Part shown: piece by piece, positions 9,263 to 20,237 of the stretch
How the letters are laid out: each line of letters starts with the position of its first letter
Position numbering within the stretch: position 1 is the stretch's first letter
Assembly: GCA_033239125.1 (NCBI GenBank)
Contig: BSWB01000002.1
Location: forward strand, 45,481,001-45,545,000
Length of the DNA stretch: 64,000 nucleotides
DNA from: Fagopyrum homotropicum
Lineage: Eukaryota; Streptophyta; Magnoliopsida; Caryophyllales; Polygonaceae
Reading direction: 5' to 3'
Translations under genes and position numbers: made by a program
The notes under the pieces: model-generated
What the model was told of the DNA's origin: nothing
Seen by the model: the letters and a program-made list of their open reading frames with translations, nothing else
Databases searched by the model: none

Positions 9263-10579
9263 CTAAGTCCCTTGATGATTGCTCACAAGCAAGTGGTTGG
9301 TGCTCAAAAGAATCAGGAAAATCGGCCTAGTCAGGAAAATCGGCCGATTTTCCTGAGTGTAGGTCGATCTGAGTTTTTGTATTTGCAGAATTTGATGAAA
9401 CTTCAGGATAAGTATAAAAATCGGCCGATATGGCCCCCCAGTCCGATTTTTCTGCCTGCTTCTCTCTTCTTCTAGTACTTCAAATCCAACACTTGGTAGC
9501 TCGTCCAATGCATTCAAGGCCTTGATTACTTCATTGCTACTCTCCTCAACTCCTTCCTCCATCAAACTTGAGCTAAGAACCCTCTCAAGTGGATCTTTGA
9601 GCAATATTGAGCTCACAACCTCTCTAGACTCCTCTTCCTCAACAATGTTGAAGACATCTTCACCTAGGGCTGGCCCCTTCACCATTGTGGACAAATTAAA
9701 CTTGATGTTCTCTTCTCCAATGTTGAAAGATAGAACCCCATTCTTGCAATCCACCAAACATCCGGAAGTAGCTAGGAAAGGTCTCCCCAAGATGATAGGA
9801 ACCGGATAGTCCGCCGGGATATCCAAAACAACGAAGTCTATGGGCACATAGAACTTCCCTAGTTGCACCGGAATGTCTTCCAAGATTCCAACCGGATGAG
9901 TGATTGAGCGGTCCGCCATGTAAAGGGTCATCTTGACCGGCTTTGGCTCTCCTAGCCCAACCTTATTGCAAAGTGCAAGCGGGATGATGCTTACACTTGC
10001 CCCAAGATCACATAGGGCGTCATACTTCACTTCTCCTACTCCGATTGGCACACAAAAGGATCCCGGATCTCTTAGCTTAGGAGGCATCTCCTCCTTCATC
10101 GTTTGAATCAACTCCGAGGATCTCTTTGTCATCCTTACTTCCCCATACTCCTCCAACTTTCTCTTGTTGGAGAGTATTTCCTTCAAGAACTTGCCATATG
10201 CCGGCATTCCTAAAATGGCATCCATGAACGGAATGTTAATATGCAATTTAGACATAAGTTCAAGAAATTTACCAAAGTGCTTGTCCAAACGAGCTCTTGC
10301 TCGTGATTGAGGGAACGGTAGTGGTGGCTTGTATGAAGGCGGTGCCACATAAGTTGGCTCATCATCCTTGCTCTTGCCTCCATCTTCTTTTAATTGCTCT
10401 TCTTCATTCACCACTTGCTTCCCTTTGTCATTTCCCTTAGGTAAGGGATCCTTCATGCTCAACCCACTTCTCGTTGTGATAGCCAACACTTGGCCTCTTG
10501 GGTTATCTTTGGTTCTTCCGGGAAGCTTTCCCGGATCTCTATGAGCTTCACCCGCCTTTTGGAACACTTGTGCTTCCAA
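9263..10579 (-). pseudogene. Element C Gag C-terminus and protease
   Basis: The N-terminal part continues Gag after a one-base deletion near 10582. Conserved Gag-protease linker strings follow (LAITTRSG, PPSYKPPLPFPQSRARARLDK, split by frame only at the start). The aspartic protease has active-site CDLGASVSIIP and flap-side ILGRPFLATSG. DLG in place of DSG/DTG is normal for the Tat/Athila group. The tail (9265 to about 9480) enters the palindrome-rich linker, where the frame is lost before RT; residues such as NRPIF there are translations of AAAATCGG motifs. The protease would cleave the Gag-Pol polyprotein. Confidence 0.85.
9310..9470 (-). repeat. Palindrome cluster in C protease-RT linker
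   Basis: Two runs of AAAATCGGCC(T/G), one full AAAATCGGCCGATTTT (about 9337-9352), and TCCGATTTTTC near 9450. They sit in the translated linker at the position where A and B have CCACGGCCGTGG and D has AAATCG motifs. The C frameshift between protease and RT falls inside this cluster. Confidence 0.7.
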
Positions 10580-12039
10580 ACCTTTTGAGCCTTAGAAATA
10601 GAAGTCACCGTGCTCTCAAGACCACTTAACCTTCCAAGAAATTTCTCAAACATCATTTCGGTTCTATCCTTTGGAGGTTGAGTGAATCCGGGTGGAGGTT
10701 CTTGTGAAGCCTTTGGTTGTGGAGTTGTGCTTGTGGAAGCGGGAGGGTTCAAGGCTCCATCCGGGTTAGAATAGGAAAACCCGGGATGGTTGTGGTTAGG
10801 CCGGTAATTGTTGAATTGCCGTGTGTTGTTGAAGTTCCTTGGGCCTTGATAGTTGTTGTAATTGCTCCTTCCCATGTAGTTCACATCTTCCTCTTTGGAA
10901 GACAAATTTGCTTGCACTTGCACTTGAGGGGTTGCTTGGTTCTTCAAAGTTGTAGCACATAACTCCCTCAAAGACTTTAGCTCGTTGTTGATGGCGTCAA
11001 GCTTGAAATTGCTCATGGTGACTTCACTCACCTCATATGCTCCCGCTTTCCTCCCTTCACTCTTCCTATGGGAGTACTTCTCAATCACTAAAGCTTGTTT
11101 CTCTACAAACTCCCAAGCTTCATCTACATTCTTTTCCATGAAAGTCCCACCGGAAAGAGATTGGAGCTTGAATTGGCTATCTTCATCAAGTCCTTTGAAG
11201 TAGATCTCCAATAGCTCAATTTTCGGTATACCATGGTGTGGAAAATCTAGGAGAAGGTCTTTGAACCTCTCCCAAGACTTGAACAAGCTTTCTCTATCCT
11301 TCATCACGAAGGCATTGATCTTCCCTCTTAACTCGGTAGTCTTGGAAGGTGGGAAGAACTTAGTCAAAAACTCGGTTGTCATCTCCTCCCAAGTACTCAC
11401 TCGCCCTTGTGGAATAGATTGATACCAAGCTAAGGCTTTATCCTTAAGTGAGAAGGAGAAAGCCCTAAGCTTATGGTTGTTGCTCTCCAATCTAGGCGGT
11501 CTAAGAGTCTCCATCAAGATCTCATAGTTCATCAAGTGTTGATGAGGAGACTCTCCTTCCATCCCTCCAAATTGATTATGCCGGATCATTTGTAGAACTT
11601 GAGGGCGGAGCTCGTAATTGTGGGTTGCGGGATCTCCTAAGTTCACACCCGGACGGTGTGCTCTTTGTGTCGGATCCATACGTCGCCCTAATGTTTGTGG
11701 CTCCTCAATAGCAATGGGCACAACCCGAATATTCGCCGCCGGCTGTGGTTGTGGTGGAGGAGGTGGAGGTTGTTGACGATTAAGCTCTCCTTGCACAAGA
11801 GCTTGCCTAATCTCTTCAATCTCCCTCCTAGTTTCTTCTTGCCTCTCATTGGCAAGTCTCCTTTCTTCCTCCAAGAGCTCATCTCTTAGCCTAATTTGCT
11901 CTAAAGCCTCATCCAACTCAGCTTGGAGATCTCTTCCGGCCATCTCTTTCCCTTTTCTAATGCTCTTGGATCTAGATCTAAGGGTTTTCTCCGGTTCGGG
12001 ATCGAATGGAGCTAAATCCTTGCCACGAGATCTTCGCAT
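10580..12039 (-). pseudogene. Element C Gag
   Basis: Start chosen at Met 12039 because MRRSRGKDLAPFD aligns with the Gag starts of A (14196), B (20238) and D (52915). A basic N-terminus, an acidic/Arg-rich coiled-coil stretch and a Pro/Gln tract precede the retrotransposon Gag domain: TLGRRMDPT, FGGMEGESPHQHL, AFSFSLKDKALAWYQS, FLTKFFPPSKTTELRGKI and ESLFKSWERFKDLL. An Asn/Tyr-rich tail (YNNYQGPRNFNN) follows. I see no CCHC zinc knuckle. A one-base deletion near 10582 shifts the frame; the out-of-frame continuation runs to 10459. Gag forms the particle and packages the RNA. Confidence 0.88.
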
Positions 12040-12157
12040 ACACCTAAAGAGTGAGAGATGTCCTGAAAAGCAAAGACACACACCAAAAGAGATCAAAAGC
12101 AACAAGAAAGATCTACACTATAAACAATCACAAAAAAATGACTCGATTTAGTCCTAG

Positions 12158-12175
12158 TCCCCGGCAACAGCGCCA
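12158..12175 (-). other. Primer-binding site of C
   Basis: Minus strand: TGGCGCTGTTGCCGGGGA, six bases inside the LTR. It differs at one base from the B and D sites, which match the 3' end of plant tRNA-Asp. Confidence 0.9.
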
Positions 12176-12181
12176 AAAACT

Positions 12182-14016
12182 TGTTACGCTCAGGGTGTGT
12201 AGTGCAATAAGCCTTAAATTTATACTCGTTATATTTTTCCTAACTCCTAGCGAACCCGCAGTGTACGGGTCGTTTTGTAGCAAGGATAGTATTCCGAGGT
12301 CGAATACAAAGACTAAGGTGAAATCAAGTCAAACAATGGCCATAGATAGTGTGGATCTAGTCTAAGAAAAGGTCAAGGAACAAAGAAATGAAAATCTCGA
12401 TATTTTTGGTTGGTTTTTGTGGTGATCAAGCAAAGATCACAAATCAAGCAAGATAATAAAACAAACTAACAACTCAAACTAGCAAGGTAAACAAGTAACA
12501 CAAGCACAAAATATGTGATAAAAGAGAGAAAAGTGGATTCTAGAGGTCAAGATTTCCGGTTATGTCATTGGACTCAAGGTTCTAAAGATTCTAAGGAAAA
12601 GATTGCGGTGTTGGGAAAGGGTGTTTCACTAATGGAAGCAATTACCGGGTAGGTCTCTTACTTCACTAATCCCGCATCAAACTCCTATTACCGGGTAAGT
12701 CTCAAGGAGGTAAAGTAGGGAATTCTACACAAACCGGACACTACTTAAGTGGCAAACCTCTCCTTAACGGGTAATTCTCGGAAAAGTAAGTCTCAAGCAA
12801 TCATCCTAGCACACTCAATCCAATAGCGGCTTGTGAGGCTCACTACTACCTAGAATTCATCATCTTAGGTATCTAAGATCGGAAATCATCGGGTAGATCT
12901 CTTCCCTCAATTAGGTTGATAGCATTAGGTGATCCTAAGCTAAATTAAGCTAAATAAACACTAGGATTTCAAAAACCTAACACCCTAACATACAGATTCA
13001 TCAATTAAAGAGCAACAGAGAGGAAAATCGGGTGGATCATGGAAAAATCGGCCGATTTTCATGAAGAACAGCCCAATTTTTCCTTCTGGAATGGGTTTCG
13101 TGCATACAAATCATCCTAAACTAACATATAAGTCCATCCTATCATCACCCAAGCCATAACCATCAATCCATCACTTCAGAATCACAATAAACTAGCCAAT
13201 AATATGCATATCAAGATCTAAAATCATCACACAAGCATACATGGTTTTCATAGATGGATGATAAAAAATAAGCAAGTAAAAACAATAAATCTCAGCTGAA
13301 TCTAAGTTTTAGCAAGACTTACAACCCTTCAAATGAAGTTCCAAAACGTTCATAACAATCCTTGCAATAGTTCTTCAATCAAAGACTCCAAAAATCACTC
13401 AAAATCACTCAAAACCTCACTATCACTCTTAGATTGGTGTTCTTCTTCTTCCTTCAATTTGAGAGAGTTTTCCTCTTCTCCAAGTCTATCCCCAATCCAA
13501 TGAGCTATGAATGAGAGAATGTGGGAGAGGAGAGATGCTCAGCAACAGCTTGTAGGCCCACTTATATTCTCCACCAAGAGCAAGGCCGGATCAAGAGATC
13601 GTGGGACACGTGGCTTAAACTGTTGAAGGCCAAAAAATCGACCCAGTCAGGAAAATCGGCCGATTTTCCTGAGTGATGGTCCGATTTTCTTCAACAGAAG
13701 CATGCTATGATTGTCTAGCCATGAGTTGCTCCATTGCTTGCACCAATAGTGGTCTTTGTGTCCTTTGTTGCTCCAATTATGCTCCTTCCAAGCTTTGGAT
13801 GTGTACCACCATGAGGCTTGACCCTCGAATGCATCGGTTAATGTCCAAAAGACCCCCGAAATACCTAAAACACCGACAAAAGCTCGTATAGACGTCTTTT
13901 CTAGAATTATGCATGAAATGAGTGTAAACGTCGTGAACTAATGCCAAACCGCGCATGAATAGTGGGAAAAACTATCTAATCGTATGCCTATACTAACGTC
14001 ATAAATCACGTTATCA
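12182..14016 (-). repeat. Element C 5' LTR
   Basis: 1835 bp, the same length as the 3' LTR at 2614 with only scattered substitutions. In the sense direction it starts TGATAACGTG at 14016. It carries a palindrome AAAATCGGCCGATTTT (13652-13667), a TATA-like box (13559-13566), the three-part module (13019-13081, core 13044-13059), four ACCGGGTARGTCTC-like motifs (one degraded) and the conserved CCGTACACTGCGGG-type string near its 3' end. Confidence 0.93.
13019..13081 (-). promoter_or_regulatory. Three-part palindrome module, C 5' LTR
   Basis: Core AAAATCGGCCGATTTT at 13044-13059 with outer half sites AAAATCGGG and a mutated CCCAATTTTT. It is the counterpart of 3453-3515. Confidence 0.7.
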
Positions 14017-14021
14017 GTACA
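14017..14021. repeat. Target-site duplication GTACA, right of element C
   Basis: Exact copy of 2609-2613. A's LTR continues immediately afterwards with CTGCGGGTTCGC. Confidence 0.95.
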
Positions 14022-14093
14022 CTGCGGGTTCGCTTGCTTAATTTCAGTTTTATAAATTTAAAGCTTGATTGCACGCACGCTAAGTGGCGAACA
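14022..14093 (+). repeat. Element A 5' LTR, right end
   Basis: The last 72 bp of the LTR split by C. It ends GTGGCGAACA, as the LTRs ending at 20135, 31679 and 40666 do. Confidence 0.93.
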
Positions 14094-14099
14094 AGTTTT

Positions 14100-14117
14100 T
14101 GGCGTCGTTGCCGGAGA
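14100..14117 (+). other. Primer-binding site of A (mutated)
   Basis: TGGCGTCGTTGCCGGAGA lies six bases after the LTR. It has two transitions relative to the tRNA-Asp complement TGGCGCCGTTGCCGGGGA present in B and D. Confidence 0.88.
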
Positions 14118-14195
14118 TTTGGTTTAGGCCGAATTCGGTTTTCGGTTGTCGAGCTTGGGAGCTTCTCCCTTGTTATTTGATATCTTTTCGAGTGC

Positions 14196-16870
14196 ATGCG
14201 CAGGTCCAGGAACACTGAAGACCTCTTACCTCTTGATCAAGAGCTTGATAGGTCTTTGACGAGAAAGCGTAAGGAAAAGAAAATGGCTGAAGAAGCAGAA
14301 CGTGATTACCAAACGGAGTTAGCGGAAAAGGACGCTCAACTCCAGTGGAGTGAGAAGACTCGTAGAGAGGAAATGGATCGTCATCAATCTAAAGTTGATG
14401 ATCTAACTAATATGATGTTCCAAATGAGGATGGAAATAAGCGACCTTAAGAGAAAGGATAGCAGGAAATCTTCAAGAAGGTCATCAAGATCGGCTAGGAG
14501 TCATTCATCCGCTGATGATAGTGACTCTTCCATGCCACCACTAGAGGACATTGATCCGACAATCAATGTAAATCCATTTGTTCCACGGCCAGCTGCCAAC
14601 CGACGTGTTCCATCTAGGAACGCAAGGGTCGAACGTGTGGATTATGAGCCAAGAACTCTTGGCCAAAGGATGGATCCAACACAACAACCACGCCGTTTGG
14701 GCGTGAACTTTGATGCTGATGTTGTCGGGTTTAGCTTCAACCCGCAGGTTATTACTCTTGTTCGCCAAAACCAATTTGGCGGGACAAACGCTGAATCTCC
14801 ACACCAACACCTACAAAATTTTGAGTGTATGATGGAGACAATGAAGCCGAAGAACGTGCTACCAACAACTATAAGCTCAAGTCTTTCTTCTTCTCCTTGA
14901 AGGGGAAGGCATTGTCTTGGTACCAAGCTATTCCTAGTGGGAAACTAGACACGTGGGAAGACCTTTCCGCGGAGTTCCTCACTAAGTTCTTTCCGCCATC
15001 CAAAACGGCGGAACTAAGAGGTAAGATTAATGCATTTTCCATGAGATCTAACGAAAGTTTGTTTCAATCTTGGGAAAGATTTCAGGATTTGCTCTTGGAT
15101 TGCCCTCATCATGGCATATCCAAACTAGCACTTTTGGAGATATATTATAAGGGGCTGGATATGGAGACACAATTCAAGCTCCAATCCCTCTCATGTGGTA
15201 CATTCATGGACATAAGGGAAGATGACGCTTGGGACTTCATTGAGAAGCAAGCGCGAGTCATAGAGAAGTATTCTCACCGGAAAGTGGAGGGGAATCGTGT
15301 GGAGCAAGGAGCAAAGCTCACACATGAAGCTCAATCTGAAATCTTTTCTCTCAACAATGAGATTAAAGAGTTGAAGGAAGCTATCAAGACCAACTTTCCA
15401 AAGCAACAAGGAAAAGATGTTGGCTATTTGGGCAACCACAACAACAACGGTGGTGAGAATACAAACCGCAACAACAACAATAACCGGAACAACAACCGGA
15501 ATAATTGGAACAACAACAACAACCGGAATAATTGGAACAACAATAGGGGTTCAAACAACAACAATTGGCGCTCCAATCAACAAAACTCCGGTAATTCTTA
15601 TCCTTCCAATTCAAATTCACTAACTCCATCTTCCTCTTCTTCTACTCCTTTGAAAAGCCAGGGGCAAACATCTAATGGAGGAAGCACTTCGGGGAAGGAG
15701 AAGTCCGATCCCATGTTGGAGACGATTTTGGGAAAGCTTCAAGGGTTAGAGACTCGCATAATCAAGGTTGATGATCACATAACTAAGGTTAATAAATCCC
15801 AAAAGGTTTTAGAAAACCAAATGTTTACTCATGCGGAGGAAGTTCCTAGGAATCAAGGGAAACTTCCAGGAAAAACGGAGGACAACCCCAAGGGAAGGGT
15901 TATGGCAATCACTACTAGGAGCGGAGTGACAACCACCGATCCGCAACCTAAGTTTGTTGAAGTCTCCGTTGAGAAAGAAAAAGAGAAGGGGAAGGAGAAG
16001 GAAGATGTCTACGTTCCTCTTCCGGCTTACAAACCTCCCCTACCATTCCCTCAATCTAGAGTAAGAGCGTGTCTAGATAAACAATTTGGTAAGTTCATAG
16101 AACTCATGAGCAAATTGCATATTAACATACCTTTCATTGATGCTATTGTAGGTATGCCGGCTTATGGCAAGTTCTTAAAGGAGCTCCTCTCCAACAAGAG
16201 GAAGCTAGAAGATTTTGGAGAGGTTAAGATGAGTTTGGATTCTTCGGATCTCATCAAGACCATGAAGGAGAAAATGCCCCCAAAGCTAAAGGATCCGGGG
16301 TCATTTTGTATTCCCATAGGAGTGGGAGATGTCACATACGATGCATGTGACTTAGGAGCAAGCGTGAGCATCATACCGCTTGCCTTATGCAGGAAGATCG
16401 GTTTAGGCGACCCTAAACCGGTGAAGATGACGCTGTACATGGCGGATTGATCCATCACTCGTCCCGTCGGTATTGTAGAAGACGTCCCGGTCAAGCTAGG
16501 TAAATTCTTTGTACCCATTGATTTTGTTGTGCTTGACATTCCTGCAGATAGTCCGGTCCCGATCATTCTCAGAAGACCGTTTCTTGCAACATCCGGCTGC
16601 ATAGTCGACTGCAAGAATGCTAGACTCGCCTTTGATATAGGAGAAGAGAAGGTAGAGTTTGTTCTTTCTACTCTAGTGAAGGAACCAATCTTTGATGAGG
16701 ATATATTCAATATCCAAGATGAAGAAGGGTTGTCTAGAGAGGAGGTAAGTGCTATACTCTTCAAAGATCCTTTGCAAAAGGTTATTACCATGAGTCTAAT
16801 GAATGTAGGGGAAGAAGAGGAGTGCAATGAGGTAATTGAAGCCTTAGATGCACAAAAAGAACTGTGTGAA
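14196..16870 (+). pseudogene. Element A Gag-protease
   Basis: Starts MRRSRNTEDLLPLD. Order: coiled-coil (about residues 30-90), Ser/Arg stretch, Gag domain (TLGQRMDPTQ, FGGTNAESPHQHL, FLTKFFPPSKTAELRGKI, ESLFQSWERFQDLL), Asn-rich tract from CAACAA repeats (15430-15570), then protease with CDLGASVSIIP near 16347. Breaks: a one-base deletion near 14856 (frame resumes from about 14858), loss of one codon just before the protease CDLGAS motif, and a CGA-to-TGA type stop at 16448-16450. Gag, protease and RT were originally one frame, as B shows. No CCHC zinc knuckle is visible. It would encode particle protein and processing protease. Confidence 0.9.
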
Positions 16871-16917
16871 GAAGAGTTCGAGAAACTCCACGACGAGGCA
16901 GAAAACGTGAGAATCCA

Positions 16918-17085
16918 CGATTATACCTTATATTCCACGGCCGTGGACTTCACCAACAAAAGCGTGGAGCACTCCAGAGGCTTACACGGTCGTGGAGGAG
17001 ACAGAGCCACCGTATTTCCTTTCCACGCCCAGAATCACGGCCGTGGAGGATGTAGAGAAACCGTAATTTTGGCCGTGGACGAAGG
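16918..17085 (+). repeat. CCACGG-class palindrome cluster in A protease-RT linker
   Basis: TTCCACGGCCGTGGAC, ACGGTCGTGGAGG, TCACGGCCGTGGAGG and GGCCGTGGAC lie within 170 bp, plus half sites such as GAAACCGTAATT. The reading frame crosses them, giving peptide runs such as LHGRGG and NHGRGG. The RT frame is kept. Confidence 0.75.
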
Positions 17086-17199
17086 CAATCGTGCCTCTTC
17101 TTCAACTTCTCTTGATTCTTCTCCAACACCTTCTACTTCCTTAGACACTTCTAAGGAAACATCGGAAGCGCCTCAAGAGCCATTGGAAACTCCTGCAGC

Positions 17200-18399
17200 T
17201 ATGGAGTTGAAACAACATCCTACACATCTAAGGTACACGTTCCTAGGTCCTAACTCTACTTATCCGGTAATTGTTAGTTCCGATTTAACCATAGATGAAC
17301 ATAGTAAGCTTATGGTTGTCCTTAGGAAACATAGGAAAGCTTTAGGTTATACTATAGAGGACTTAGTAGGAATCATACCTTTCCTATGCATGCATAAAAT
17401 CTTAATGGAAGAGGACTTTAGGACTTCAAGACAACCTCAAAGGCGGTTGAATCCGACCATGAAGGAGGTTGTCAAGAAGGAAATTCTTAAACTTCTTGAT
17501 GCAGCTATCATCTATCCTATCTCCGATAGTAAGTGGGTGAGTCCCGTTCAAGTAGTTCCGAAGAAGGGAGGAATGACGGTCATCACCAACAAAAACAACG
17601 AACTCATTCCTACTCGAACCGTAATGGGATGGCGGATGTGCATAGACTACCGCAAGCTTAACAATGCGACGAGGAAGGATCACTTCCCATTCCCATTCAT
17701 CGATCAAATGCTTGAAAGGTTAGCGCAACATTCTTATTTCTGTTATCTTGATGGATATAGTGGTTTCTTTCAGATCCCGATACACCCGGATGATCAGGAG
17801 AAGACCACATTCACGTACCCATGGGGTATGTTTGCCTATAGGAGAATGCCGTTCGGGCTTTGCAACGCCCCAGCCACCTTTCAAAGGTGCATGATGGCCA
17901 TCTTCTCCGAATACATTGAGGAAATCATGGAGGTTTTTATGGATGACTTCTCCGTTTATGGTTCCTCTTTTGACAATTGTCTTTCTAACCTTGTTCTATT
18001 GTTACAAAGGTGTGAAGACACTAACCTAGTTCTTAATTGGGAGAAGTGTCAATTCATGGTTAAGGAAGGCATTGTATTAGGACACCTAATCTCTAGTAGA
18101 GGGATTGAGGTGGATAAAGCGAAAATAGAGACTATAGAGAAACTTCCTCCCCCAACTTCGGTGAAAGGGATAAGAAGTTTTCTAGGACATGTTGGATTCT
18201 ATAGGCGTTTCATAAAGGATTTCTCTAAAATATCAAAGCCGCTAACTAATCTATTGATGAAGGATGTAGTTTTTGAGTTTTCGCAGGAATGCTTGGATGC
18301 GTTTAACGTGATTCGGGAAGCTCTAATTTCAGCCCCTATTATCCAACCTCGGGATTGGAATCTTCCCTTTGAGGTTATGTGCGATGCAAGTGACGTAGC
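17200..18399 (+). pseudogene. Element A reverse transcriptase (5' part of pol)
   Basis: Continues the protease frame. RT motifs: KKEILKLLDAAIIYPIS, VVPKKGGMTV, MCIDYRKLN, YLDGYSGFFQIP, MPFGLCNAPATFQRC, catalytic VFMDDFSVYG, and EKCQFMVKEGIVLGH. It is cut just inside RNase H (after CDASDVA) by element B at target GTAGC (18395-18399); RNase H resumes at 31680. The frame stays open a few codons into B's LTR, which is accidental. It would copy genomic RNA into cDNA, primed by tRNA-Asp. Confidence 0.92.
18395..18399. repeat. Target-site duplication GTAGC, left of element B
   Basis: Pairs with ATAGC at 31680-31684, one transition apart. Joining the sides restores the RNase H reading seen intact in B near 24461. 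Confidence 0.88.
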
Positions 18400-18694
18400 T
18401 GTTAGCATGAAATATTGTGATATTTTAGGCACGTTTTCTAAGTGTATTTGATTCATATTGATAGTCATTGATTGAGCATTGATGCATTTGTGAGCTAGTT
18501 TGTCTATAAAGTCGATATAGAGATCTACACAAGCTTTATGTTGATTTTAGATGATTGAGAGCTATTTCCGAACGGAATCGAGCAAGGATGGAGTTGTTGA
18601 GCAATGTCCATAGATTAAAGGCATTTCTAGGAGCTAAGGGAGTGCCAACTTGAGGAATGCACGAGGCTAGGGAAGAATCACGTTCTTGCCCTAA

Positions 18695-18870
18695 ACCACG
18701 CTCTAAAATACGGCCGTATTACTTTCCACGTTCAGTTCCACGGCCGTGGAACCATGGCTAAGGAAGCGTGGTTCATTCCAGCAACTTCTACGGCCGTGGA
18801 GAAAATGGTTCAAACCGTGTTGAATTCCACGCTCTAAATTACGGTCGTGGAACCTTCCACGACCGTGATC
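18695..18870 (+). promoter_or_regulatory. Palindrome cluster upstream of LTR TATA (B 5' LTR)
   Basis: TTCCACGGCCGTGGAA near 18737, CTACGGCCGTGGAG near 18788 and half sites ACGGCCGTATT, ACGGTCGTGGAA and CCACGACCGTG. All lie upstream of the TATA box at 18946. Confidence 0.75.
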
Positions 18871-18945
18871 TTGGCGATCTTTTTCGCCACACTTTAAGCC
18901 ACGATATTTTAAAAGATTGGGCCGGGCCGCTACTTCATCATACAC

Positions 18946-18954
18946 TATAAAAGG
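18946..18954 (+). promoter_or_regulatory. TATA box of B 5' LTR
   Basis: TATAAAAGG in context ACAC-TATAAAAGG-ACGG, at the same LTR position as in A. Confidence 0.7.
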
Positions 18955-19492
18955 ACGGACGAAGAGAGATTCCGTCACCTTTGCTTAGACGCACTTCCTC
19001 CCACACCTCGCTTTAAAGATCTTTGTGACGTTTGCAAAAGACGGACTTTGTGCTCATCCTTGGAGTTGCCCTAATCTCGCACTTTGGTGGAGATTGTGAT
19101 TGAGATTTCCGGATTGATGGAAGATCGAAGATTCGGAAGATTGTTCGCAGGAAGATTCCTCTTCTTGTTTAGGTTTGATTTAGAAGACGGATTGACATCC
19201 CGTTCTTCCTTCTTATCTAAGATTGTGTTTGTTTGTTCTATTCCGAATCTAGTGATGATATTTGTTCTTGATTGTGACTTTGAGATTGGTTTGAAGTTTA
19301 TTGAAAGTTTTCGGAAGTTTTCATCTTTCAATCTTTTAAACCTTGAATTGGATATCATTATGACTATTGTTGGCTAAAAACCCTTAACAATTCTAAGGTG
19401 AAGGGTTGATAGTTGTGGCTTAGATGATGATAGATCGATCGTAAACAGATTGGACCCTGAGAGCTAGAGAGAATCGCCGACGAAACTTAAAT

Positions 19493-19546
19493 TACGGTAT
19501 GTTCTTGAATCCACGGCCGTGGAACCTCAAGAACTAACCGTGATTT
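19493..19546 (+). promoter_or_regulatory. Three-part palindrome module, B 5' LTR
   Basis: Half site ATTACGG, arm TGTTCTTGA, core TCCACGGCCGTGGA, arm TCAAGAACT, half site CCGTGATT. Confidence 0.75.
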
Positions 19547-20141
19547 CCCTTAAGTTTATGGACTTGCTTTTACTTTAATCCAAAGTTAAAGATTTACTTT
19601 AACTTAGTCTTGGCTTGCCTTTTCTAGGTGGTAGTGAAGCCTCAACAACCTCTACCTCGATTGTGAGTGTCACAACCGTAATCGGTTACGTTAGTCTTGA
19701 TCCTTGGATTACAAGTTTGGGTATTTGATATCGATTCTCATCTTTAGAACCTTTCTATACTGAAGCCTCAACAACCTTTATAGAGAGTGTCTTGTAGGTG
19801 AGTCATATAAGGTTTTTGGAACTTCACCGTACGATTACCTTACATTAGCATACCTTTGCATATCTTAACTCTGTCCTTATATCATTAGTATATCTTGAAT
19901 CGATTGCCACAGCTGGATACTTGGATCTTTAGGATTGTTGTTTTCCCAATATTTGAAAAGCTTCATACATTTACTTGCTTGATAATCTACAATCGAATTT
20001 GTTCCCCCCAAATCCCTGTGTTCGATACTCTGAAATACTTGCTAATCTACGCCGATCCGTACACTGCGGGTTCGCTTGCTTCATTCTAGTTTTATAAATT
20101 TAAAGCTTATTTGCACGCACACTAAGTGGCGAACAAGTTTT

Positions 20142-20159
20142 TGGCGCCGTTGCCGGGGA
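20142..20159 (+). other. Primer-binding site of B
   Basis: TGGCGCCGTTGCCGGGGA, six bases after the LTR. It is complementary to the 3' end (including CCA) of plant tRNA-Asp, the usual Athila primer. Confidence 0.95.
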
Positions 20160-20237
20160 TTTGGTCTAGGCCGAATTCGGTTTTCGGTTGTCAAGCTTGG
20201 GAGCTTCTCCCTTGTTATTTGATATCTTTTTGAGTGC

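Larger units (their letters stand above)
2614..14016 (-). mobile_element. Athila-type retrotransposon C, nested in A's 5' LTR
   Basis: Complete on the minus strand with a 5-bp TSD and equal-length LTRs (12182-14016 as 5', 2614-4448 as 3', each 1835 bp). PBS at 12175-12158, gag from 12039, protease, RT-RNase H, integrase ending at 6111, and a polypurine tract at 4449. It lacks the third ORF found in A, B and D: only about 400 bp separate the pol stop from the internal PPT-like module at 5704. Equal LTR lengths and few visible differences suggest a recent insertion, yet gag and pol carry a frameshift and stops. Confidence 0.93.
18400..20135 (+). repeat. Element B 5' LTR
   Basis: Starts TGTTAGCATG and ends GTGGCGAACA. 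The palindrome cluster (18695-18870), TATA box (18946), three-part module (19493-19546), two GAAGCCTCAACAACCT copies and the string CCGTACACTGCGGGTTCGC near the end are all present. Small open frames on either strand (for example 18703-18978) are mirrored in the 3' LTR and look like chance. Confidence 0.94.

Noticed and set aside
10717..10962. Plus-strand frames across C gag and pol
   Set aside because: Shadows of the minus-strand Gag-Pol coding sequence, with no independent motif.
15384..15629. Cys-rich frames opposite the Asn-rich Gag tracts (also 21433-21702 and 54119-54325)
   Set aside because: Antisense reading of CAACAA repeats gives runs of Cys by codon complement; not a real cysteine-rich protein.
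16162..16827. Long minus-strand frames opposite A and B protease (also 22223-23161)
   Set aside because: Antisense to well-supported protease coding sequence; Ser-rich composition follows from the opposite strand.
20142..20159. tRNA-Asp-like string
   Set aside because: It is only the complement of the tRNA 3' end used as the primer-binding site; no cloverleaf surrounds it.
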